Assembly (NCBI GenBank): GCA_003260075.1
Contig: QLIY01000245.1
Location: forward strand, 119,584 to 183,583
Length of the DNA: 64,000 nucleotides
Reading direction: 5' to 3'
Source of the DNA: Phallusia mammillata
Taxonomy: Eukaryota; Chordata; Ascidiacea; Phlebobranchia; Ascidiidae
The position numbers were made by a program, and so were the translations under genes. Within the stretch, counting starts at the first letter, position 1. Each line of letters begins with the position of its first letter. Under the pieces are notes generated by a model that was given only the letters and a program-made list of their open reading frames with translations, ran no database searches and was not told where the DNA came from. Shown piece after piece: positions 13,301 to 24,400 of this stretch.

Positions 13301-15368
13301 TTTTTGCCATGACTGCATTAGTATTGATATAGGTGCTTTTGTATATTTGTTTTATCACTTTGTCAACGGCGGTTCCGTTGGTTACTATTTTGATTGTAGT
13401 TATTTGGGCCTTGATATTTCAACATGACTGAAGTTATTTTCAGAAACATTGCCCTTTCACACAAATTGTATTTAAACAAGGTTTCGTTGTTACTGTTGAC
13501 GTTTTACACTTACCTTACACCCCCCAATGTATATGCAAATGTAAGTTTTTGTTGTGTATGTTGGCACAGTAATCTTCTTACACATAAAACAGCTTTCAGT
13601 TGGTCGTTTTGAGTATCAAATGGAGTTAAACATACTCACCTTATTAGCAATTTGAATAGTATTACTTGTAATATCGACTGAAACTACGTTAGACCACGTA
13701 ATTTGTCCAACAGTTATCAGAGGTTAAACTTGTTTTTCTACTTCCTTGACATTAAGCTTGACACCAGATGAGCGAAGCGCTATTTTCCGTTCTTTAAATC
13801 TCTCGAAAGTCAAAAAGGGTTTGTTAATATACTGGCGCTTTTTGTGTTTTAAAACCGTTTTCATTTAAGTAAATCCTCCCTTAACTTTTTCGTTGTGGAG
13901 ATTATGCAACCTTAAACCGTAACCTATTATTAAGTCAGTGGTGGTGGTCCATGATGACTTTTAGAGTAGTCCATAACACGCCTCCTATATATTTAATGTG
14001 AAGTTGGACAACCATTCAAACATTTATGTAACTCCACGAAAAATACGTTTCAAATAAACATATTTCAGATCAAAATTATTTATATCACAACACGAAATTC
14101 TGTTTTGAAGGTATGTGTTTATATAATGCCAAAATGCTTGTTGTATATGCTTCCTTCATACGTACTCCAAAATGGAATATTCCACGTTTTTGGGCTAGTG
14201 GTCCATAGCCTATGTTGAGAGCCACTGTTGTTAGATGTAGTCAACACTTCTTACTTCTTCGGTTTAAAGCTTGTCAGCAGATAACTGTAATCCGCGATTC
14301 GCCTTACCTTGGTCGGCACACCTTGGAAATCCCGCAAGAACACGAGGAAGCCTAACTTGTTACGTTTAATCGGAAACGCAAATAAGGAGAAACATGTGCC
14401 TGACTAAAGCACTAACATAGCTGAGAATGAACTTACGTTTCAATGTCTGACGCCGTAAGATAAGTTTAGGTTTGAATAGGCTAAATTTAAAAACCTATTT
14501 AAAAAAGTTGGTGGTGGGATTTTGCGCTGTCAACATTACAATGTATTTTTACGGAAACTTATAATTCCATTTTTATTCGTGTTCTAAAAATGCAAATAGG
14601 TGAATCTTTGTGTTCAAACCAGCGGGTGTAACTGATGTGGTACCTCATATCATTGATGATGGCATGAGCATTTGCCAGAACGTTTAAATAATAAAGCATG
14701 TCGCTTTTACGTCTATTTGGGCCGTTATTTTCATCATTAAACTTACTCAATATGGTAAATAGGTACAATGGCTGAAATGTTATCCCTATTGGTGCAATAC
14801 ACTTTAAATACAAAAGGTATTTTATGCACCATGACCCCCTGGTTCTTAGTACCCCTTACTCAACAAGCCGACCCATAACGCAATTTAGACGTGGCTTTAT
14901 GGTGCAATATACAAAAACTGAAGCTGTTTAATACCCCATGACCCCCTTATTCTTAGAACCTCTTGCTCAATCGAGGCGACCCATAACGCAATCTAGACGT
15001 GGCTTTGAGCCGTGAAACCACAGTAACAATGGAAAACAAACGGTGAACTGTAAAGCACCGTCACCCTTCAGCAGCTAGCAGCGATTCGGTTAAAATGTGT
15101 CGTTAGTCAGGTCTTCGCAACAGAACTAACCTGCTTTATTCATTGTGGGCGTTGTGGCCTGTTAGCAGGTTTAGAAAAACTTTGCTGCTCTGATTTAGCG
15201 TAGGCCGAACGGTGGTTACGTGTTGGGTAATGTTGTGAAGCGACCGACTCATCGATATAGCGTTTCCTTCCAGCTTCGGCCTGTTGTGTATGTATCTGTT
15301 CATTTCCTTATTGCTGAAGAACAGCAATTGTTTCTAAACTTCGTCTAACAAGGTGTCCTTAACCACCG

Positions 15369-15427
<59 letters not shown>

Positions 15428-18400
15428 CCGCTACAAATTCACTGTCGTTTTGAGGTATGTATTGTCTGCTAAGTGATATGATACAGATTTGTAAACTGTG
15501 GTTTGAAGTAATAAACTTAGTTTTTAAATGTATGAATTTTTACGTGTTTTTGTGATTAAGTTGATGCTCAAAAATTGCCGTTTGTTTAAAACTTGTAGTT
15601 CAAGATGGCTGTTTTTACCCTGTTTTGTTTGTTATGCCTTTTTAACCGTAGTTAACTCATTGGAACACGGTATACGGATCTATTCAAGTTTAATGATAAA
15701 ATAACGGCCTAAATAGACGTAAACATGCTTCATTGTTGAAACGTTTCGGCAAATGCTCATGTCATCATCAGTGATAAAGCATAACACAATGTGTTTTCAT
15801 TGAGTAAGGCTAATTGATTTTATGTTCTTTTTAAAATGTAATTTTTATCAACAAACTGACCAAGTGCTTTTAATCTACAATTATTTACTTTTAACTGATA
15901 TATTGTTCTAAAATAAATTTGTTACTTCAGACCCTAGACCGCTGTTATTGAGAGTTAAATGTCGCTTATAGCCGGCAGTTACAAGACCTGCGTTTCTCTC
16001 TTTTTGCTGTATATTCAAAACACTTGACTCTCTCTGCTGCAAAACAAGTTTTACTTCGTGCGAAAAATCGATTCAACTTGAGTCGTTGGTGTTTTGAAAG
16101 TTCTCGCGACGGCAGGTTAAAGACTTGGCCTCACGTTCAATTACAGTAGTTAGATGGCTCAGAACGCGTGTAGGCGATTTGATAGCTTTACTTTGAACAA
16201 ATTTACTTGTGTTTTGACGGTACAAGCCTCTGGGCATAACAGCTTGACCGCGATCTGCCGCTGTTTTGCTTTATTTCCTTGCCTAAGGTGGCGACAGTTG
16301 GCTTGGTCATAGTCTACCGTCGTGAACTAGTTGAAGAACAGCAACCTATCGAGTTAGAATAAAGGCTAATTTGGAAAATTTGGAGAGAAGTCAGGGGCCT
16401 AAATTACAGCCTTGCAAAAGAATGGTATGTATTGAAAAAATCCTTGTTTGGTTATTAGATGAGGTTCGGCTAAGTTTTCATAAGTATGTTGGTTATCCTG
16501 CCGAAGAGATTTGATTTTGAAATTTAGTAGTTGGTTGGGTCGTTCTCGTTGGCGGAGTTTTAGCTTGTTTTTTGTTTGACAACTACCAGTTTTTGGATTT
16601 TTGCTGCGAAACAAGTAATATTTAAAAAAAATATTTTACTAGTTTAGTTTAAAATTTGGCGAGAATGCGATAACAATAAATGTTTGGTCTTTAAATGGGC
16701 ACTAGTTTTTAACAATTTTCTGAAATAATTGTTTTTTTTATCTTACTTTTAAACTTTAATATGAAGGTTTTAAAAGTTATGCAAGAGATACCTTTGATGA
16801 TTTCTGTAGAAATATGTGTCTGTGATGTAGGCTACTAAGAGAACTTCAAATTTATAACACATCAATATCAGAAATAACTATAACATTGCCAGGTTCGATA
16901 CGAAATTAACGATTTATTCGCAATAACCGCTAATTAAAATCTATTTCATTACGTGAAACGTATCTTAAGAATTGATTTTCAAAATTTGATCAAAGCCCTG
17001 GTAATTGTGACAACGCCTTTGGGACAACAGCTGCTTTGAAACGGGTTATAACTCCCACATAGATGCCATGCAGTGTGCCATAGCACAATGGTTCTTAGAA
17101 GGTAGGGATTGCATTATTGATGCTATGTTTTGCAAGAATTTACGAGAGTTTACACTTCATTGCTCAAAGGGGTGATTTTCTGGGACGAAATGCGGTTTCG
17201 TTCCTAAGAGCTTATTAAGCAAGAAAGCATTTTTTTCTGCTTGTACAGTGTAAGTTCCTATAAAGAGGCTTAGGTTATAGCAAATTTGGCGTTCGTATGC
17301 AGTGATGTGCAAATAACTTGATTAATTTCCAACTGTGTAAACTGCTAAAACATATCTTTGTCATAAACGTTTTCAATAAATTTGTGATTCATGACAAGGC
17401 GTTTAACAAAACATTTTTTTTTAGTTTATGATATAGTTATACGATACCAAAAGGTAAAGGCCCACTATTCGTTTTTGTAATGCACGTTTATAACGTACTC
17501 ATAACATTTGTAAGCTGTTCGTTTTGTACAAAAGTTCTTTAGTTGTATGGAAGTGGCTACTGGCTACTTTATATTTGAACTATAGCCTAATATCTTCAAG
17601 TACTTTGGTAGTTTCTCAATAAACCATAACGTATAAAATAGAAAATCCGTAGAATTTTATGGATAACTTGTAGAGCAGGGATAAATTAATCGATGAAGTC
17701 TTGAAAGTAGCCGCCAATCGACGAAAGCAAATACTTTTCACTTCCTTTTCAAGTGCAGCGTAAGTACTTAATCCAAGTTCGGCGGGCCCGGCAATTCAGT
17801 GCAACAAGCTTCCATCGTAACTGCTATTGTTTCCGTTCATTCGGCAATACATGTTCAGCTTGTATCGACAGGTGCATGCGGCCAATTTCGTGTATTTTTA
17901 TTGCAGCTACGTCACTGCTTACGTCACTGTCTGGTTTGTCACGTGGTAGTGCCATATAAAGGTCAAACACCGGTAGATGCCTTGAAATATGATTTGGTCA
18001 GGATTTAATAGGCTACTTGCCTATTTTTGTTTGTCGGCTATGAAACAATGTCAACCAAAGTTTTCAAGTTTTAAAATCCAAAACGTTTACTAATCGTATA
18101 CAATCTGACGAAAATGTTAAACTTATTAGGTGACTATGGTGTTTCGTCCTGTTTTTACATTCACAATTATCAGTGGTGGGATTCAGCCGGTTCGCACCTG
18201 TTCTATAGAACCGTCTCACGAAATTTTATGAGATGAGCGAACCGGTTAGCATTACTGGTTACTGTCAATGGACTTTTTGTAACAAAACCGACTGGTTAGC
18301 ATTACTGGTTACTGTCAATGGACTTTTTGTAACAGAATCGGCTGAAAAATATGACTTTTGTGATAGACCGGCTGAAAATGAATCCCACCATTGACAATTA

Positions 18401-21400
18401 TGTCTAAAACTGTAAAAAAATATTTTAGGTTTCAAAACCAGGAGCGCAAGGGACAAAATATGTTTATATTTTTGCAAAACAGTCTACAAACAACACGTTC
18501 CTTGATCTTTTAATGAGTTGTTTACATGTACGAGCGATTGCAACAACAAACAATGTCATTAGAATATGACATTTCACACTATATGATGATCTCACTATAC
18601 ACATGACACATTGCCACGCCTATCTGATATGAACTTCGCAAGTTGTAAACTAAACAACGTTGTATTTTACCAAAGCAGGCCCAGAACCTTAAGTAGTGGC
18701 TAGTTCCTTATTGAAATAGAATTTACTACTAAAAATATGTTTCTTAGCTGAAATCTCAACAGCTGCCGTGCGTTCAGTTTTGTAATATTTGTTCACATCT
18801 GTCAAAAGGGCAAACAAACCATTTTGCGGTGTGTCTTCAGCTAAGCATGTGCAAACCAATGCTAAACATGTACGCAACCATATGGCGCGGGCGCGTGGCA
18901 AAATACAAAGCTTTCTCTTTCGTTTTTTATACACCTAATACGAAACAGCTGCTAGTGTCAAGGCCATATCGACAGCCATTGTCTTAGCAAGGTAGGTTTT
19001 TATTGTTTTTCTTAAACTGTTTTTCTAAATTGCGTTAAAATAATTCCGCGTGAAGTCATGGCAGTTTGAAGTGGACTCCTTTAAATTTGTTTTGAATAAA
19101 TTTTCACAGGCAATTTCACCTTAATTGTTTAAAATTAGCTTACAGTGTGTTTTTGGGCTCAGCAGAATAGCACAGTAGGCGTAAAATGACAACAAAATTA
19201 CTTTAATGGCGTCACTTTTACGGGGTGGCATTTGGGACGACAATTAACCCTACTTATAGCATTTAACGCTTTCGAGTCACACGAGTTTTGGAGTTATGCT
19301 TTTCCACTACTCAGTTTTCTGTGATAGTGCAAGCCCTTATCGAATAACAGAAGCTATATGTTTACGGCACAACACAAAATGTAATTCACTTGTGTTTTGT
19401 ACTCGGTGTGGAATTAAGGTACAATGTCAGATTGGAAAGAAAAGCAAAGCTCATGTCCTACAGCTGTTCTTTTTACACCGGTGCGGAATATTTTAATTAA
19501 TTTTTCTAGGTATTTGTGTTAAATTTAAATCATAAAGTAAACTGAGACCAGTTAAGCAAGCTGGCGTTTTTTTTGCCCAAATTGTGCGGGTTTCTAAATC
19601 TAGTTGCGGATTTCGTTTTTCTTTGGCAAATTGCCTTTGAACTTTTTTTATCCATTTGAAACGCTTTTGAGCACTGATATGTATTTACAAAAGAGTCAAG
19701 GTAGAATACAGTATAATTGGACTTGACAAACTTTTTGGGTGGTTTTGAGGTTGGCAAAGACGGGGTTTTGGCGGTTTCCGACAATTTAAGCCGGGCAAAT
19801 GTTTTGGGCTTTATAGCGGTTTTGAATTGGAGGTGCGGCCAATTTCGCTCGTATGCATTCTCACAAAATTCTTATGTCCGTGATTCTGTCAGCATTAACA
19901 ACACATAAATAGCATTCTTAAATCGGCTATTGTTGTTAACAACCAGAAACAAAGAAAGTTGTATTCAATGTAAAAATCAACATAAGGTGCCTAGACAGAG
20001 ACAGAAGTTAATTGTAGAGGCAGCTTGACGGCTTGCGTAATCTTCACATAATCACAGTCACAACTAAAGGCATCTTGACACCTAGCGGGTTGTCTAACGA
20101 GGTGTCTCTGAAGACTAGCTTTCAATTAAAGTCGTTCCCTGCGCCAGGCCACAACAGGCGTCCACTTGGCGACTCACAGTTAGTGCGAATGATTCACTTT
20201 TAGCTGGCGGGGTAGAGGACGTCAATATGTAGATGATAAAAAGACCGTTTGCTTACCTTTGCGAGTTCAGTTACCTCGTGTTGTTGTGTCAAATTGATTG
20301 ATGCTTATATGTGAGTGAGCGTGCTGTGCAAGTTTTTATGGTTATGGACTTGAATTACCTGTGACTGTTTCTGTTGTTGCTCGGTGCGTTTATGATTAAG
20401 AGGAGACTTTGACTGGCTTGAAGTGGGTGGTTTTTACTTGTTGTTTACCTATACTGGTTACTGGTTTCAAAGAGAAACTGGTGCAAATTGAGTGTAATTT
20501 CATACAAGGCTATCTTAAAACAATTTATTTAAATGTTTGAAAGTCGAAACAACAAGATATACAATCTTTGTGGGGCCACAAAATACGCAATACGCAATCT
20601 ACGCAAGTTATACGCAATCTACTAACAAAAACTAACTAAGATGTTGACGGTTAGTGCTAATAGGGTCAGGGTGAGGGTTTGTGATACAATTAACTTTATA
20701 ATTTAATTTCAGATGCCTTTCAGGTCTAATTTTCTCTATAAGTGTTAACATGCGGTACCATACAGTGTTTAGTACCACTCTCAACACATATGAGAATATT
20801 AAGCCCAAACTGGACATCTAAAACTAAATTATAGTGTTAATTTTATTATAAACCCTCACCCAGACCCTAAAAGCCCTAACCGTCAACATTTTTTAAAGGT
20901 TGCATACGTTTTATAAGTAGATTGCGTATTTTAGAGGAGCCCATCTTTGTGCATTGTTTTCATACGGGCCTGCTAGGCTGTTATGAGGGGCCTTTATTGG
21001 ATAAAATATGCATTGAAAAGGATAAAAAAATGCTTTTAGGTATTTGACAATGGATTTTACTGTTTCAGATCCCGGAATGGAAACGAGAACTGCTCAAGAG
21101 GCTCCAAAACAAAGCGGAGTCTGCTAAACATAAAATGGAAGAAGATGAAAAACAGAAAGGACAAACTGTTTTAAATGAGCATATTATGAAAGTAAGTGCT
21201 TTGTCTTTCCATAGGCTTAATCTTAATCTATTTTTTTTATACATTTTAAGTCATTGATTCATTTCTAAACTTAGGCTGTTTGCCACTTTTATACATTTTT
21301 CCATTTCTATTTTTTCATTTTTAAAAACAAATTGTTTTTTTGTGGTCAACTGAGAGTATACAAGAGTACAAAAAGATGTGAAAAACAACATTCTTTTTTG

Positions 21401-24400
21401 TTCAAACGTTCCGGCAAATGCTCATGCCATCATCAGTAATATTATTTTTCTTATTCCTAAAAAAATATTTTTGCAGGTGTCTGATAATATTTTTGTGAGA
21501 CAAGAAAGACACCGAAAAATGTCAGCGAGCAGTAACATTTCTACGAAGTCTACAACCCCTTCTACTCCGTCACCCACCAAAGAATTTGCACCCACTGGTT
21601 TTCATGTTATCAAAAAGGAAAACATTGTTATCATTGAAAAGGACGCATCTGTTGAAGGGGTGGGTCATATTGTTTTAAAAAGGTTACTTTTGGATCTTTT
21701 TTGAATGGTCTGTGCAACTGTAATGTAATCTTAAGGATGGTGGTTCACATCCAGCTCTGATTCCCTATGTTTTCCAGAGTTAAAGGGTTTAAATGTTATA
21801 ATTCAAAATGTTTTGAATGCTCCCAACAAATTGGAGTGCCGTTGGATGGCTACACTAGCCAATGCGGCCGATCTCTCGTTACCAGCTGCACTGATGAGAC
21901 CTTATAGGTCGAAATTTATTGGCTCTATGCTTTTACATTCAAAATGTTTTGTTAGGCCACAATCATAAAAATAATTACATTTCCGGCCTATTGAAGGAAT
22001 CAGCTGGTCACCAAGCATTTTTATGTGGCAAGGCACAGGCTAGAAAAATGAAAAATATAGCCTGTGGTGGGATTCGAACACACAACAGGAGTCTTTCCTG
22101 GCCTTCCATGGGCCTGGTGTACTATGATTTCTACATGAGTGTGTCATGATCACTGATCTGCATGGATGCTTTAGGGCTGATTCGTAGTTATAAATTAATG
22201 TTTAAGTCGGCCATGATAAAAATTTGATGTGTTTTGCTGACAGTACATACACCTTTAACTTAACAAATGGGTTTGGTGTTTCACTTTAGGATGGTGCTGA
22301 AAAAACTAAAGAAGAAGACAAGGAAATGCCTGAAAGTGGAATTGTGAATCGATTGAAGGACAAATTTGTGGAGGACAAACATGAAAAACCAGGTTATGTT
22401 CGTGCCCAGAGCTCTGACAATGTATTCGATGCAGGTAGGAAAGATTTTAAAAATATTTCAGTGGCTTTTACCAAATATTATTCATTTGTGTAAAAGCATT
22501 AAGCCATTTCATCGCAATTAAGCTGCAAATAGTCCAGACTGTTCAACTTATAGGGACTTATCGCTGCAGCTGGTGACAAGGTATTGTGTAGGCAAGTGTA
22601 TATAGCCACCCTACAAACTGATTAGGCATGTCCTACCTAATCTATTCATCAGCTACATGGATAAGACTATATAGGTGGAAACAGTGTACACTGCCTGGAG
22701 TTGTCTTTGTGTCATGAAAAGAATTTAAAGTGTCCACTAACTTTTGCCAACCCCCCCCCCATCTATTCATCAGCTACATGGATAAGACTATATAGGTGGA
22801 AACAGTGTGCACTGCCTGGAGTTATCTTTGTGTCATGAAAAGAATTTAAAGTGTCCACTAACTTTTGTCCAGAACAATGGTATATGTTGTTTATATTTTT
22901 TGGTTGGGCCTGAAATCTATGCTTACAACTTTTTCACACAATTCCATTCTCACAGTTAGACAAGATAGCAAGCCCGTTGACAGCGAAAACATCGTCCCAG
23001 TAACTTCAACATCACCTTATCATCGGACATACTCTGTACCAACCAAACCTTCAACCACCCAACATGCACCAAAACTTGCTAAGACAGGGAAACCAAAGTC
23101 TCTGGACTTCTACACACCAAGATCATTCACTCCTCGTCACGAAATTCGCCATGTATCATCACCCACTAAAAAAGTAACAGCTCCTGTACTTCAGCCAAAG
23201 AACACATTCGAGGAGGCTGCAAACCAGAAAAGTGTTGACATATCAAGTTTACACTCGTCTGGATCTCCAAAGCGACAAGGCGCGCCAAAAATTGCAGCAA
23301 AAAGTAAACAAGTCCAGGCGCCTGTTACAAACGTTGGTTACTCTGTTGATTTGCATTCCAGCAGCCGGGAGCCATCAAATGATCTTCCTGTTAGTGATGT
23401 GGACCATATTCAAATCATGGAGACACAAACAGGACAAGAAGTGAATAAACTGGTAAATGATGCTTCAAAAGCAGAAGACACTGTTGAGACAACTAGTCCT
23501 TACAAGGTTAAGGAGTATAAACCTGTGACAAAAACACCATCATTTGACAAAGAAAATGTCCCAAGTGAAGACATTGCACCGATTGCCCCACCAAGGTCAA
23601 AAACCACATCTAGAGGCAACAGTAGTTACAGAAGTTCTGCCCCTATGAAGAGTCCTGCTACTGAAAGCTCAAAAGTGGATGTAAACCAGAATCAAAATGA
23701 ATTCAAAATTATTGATCTTGGTCGAACATCGATTGACGAATCACAACTTAAGAGCAAAGGTGCCATCGCTGCCAATGAGATTATGAAGAATAATAAAACT
23801 ATTAGGATTATCCCAAAAGCAAAATCATATGATGAAAATTCTTCAGTAAAACCTGCCGTGGAAATTAAAAATACCAGTATAGAACCAACATCTGATAGAA
23901 CCAAAAGCATTCCAGCTAAGAACGATCTTGCAAAGGAAACAAAAATAGTAGAAACACCACCAACAGTAGATGTGATAAAACCTGCAGTAACAAACAGTCA
24001 GCCAGTGCCTTCAAAGCGGGTTGAGAATAATAAAACATTACCCGTGTCATCAGTTGATGATGTCATCATCAAGGAGGTTACCACACCAAAGAACAATTTT
24101 GTAAGAAGCTCTGTCTCAAATGGCACCGTATCAAAGCCACAATCTGCAAAATCAGAAACCACAAAAGTTCCAGCAGCGGAAGTAAAACTAAAAACTGCTG
24201 AAGTTCAACCAAAAAATAACTTTACCGTGAACAAATCTACTGCACCCTCAGTACAGGATCTGCTGGGGTCCCGTCGTGGGGGACCACGGGGTAAAATTAC
24301 AGGGGGTAACAGTTTTGTTTTTGATCCAAGCAAGTTTAAAAAGTCGTCTGCTCCATCAATTTCTTCACAAACACCAAAGGTTAGTTGTGAATTAAACTAT

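Larger units (their letters stand above)
10421..21068. other. TPRN: Taperin-like gene, intron 1 (10.6 kb, repeat-filled)
   Basis: No conserved coding exon was found; the open frames are short and unlike known families. The intron holds hAT-like MITE copies (12892-13042, 18171-18393), two copies of the hammerhead-like repeat (14630-14760 and 15660-15790, opposite strands), a two-unit direct repeat (14829-15007), a fold-back element (20573-20942), and C runs at 12165-12185 and 15369-15426. Large parts (10700-12100, 16000-18000, 18500-20500) look like unidentified single-copy or decayed sequence. Confidence 0.6.

Noticed and set aside
20640-20880. Interstitial telomere-like sequence (AGGGTC/CCCTAA motifs)
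   Set aside because: No regular TTAGGG array; the motifs are arms of the fold-back element.
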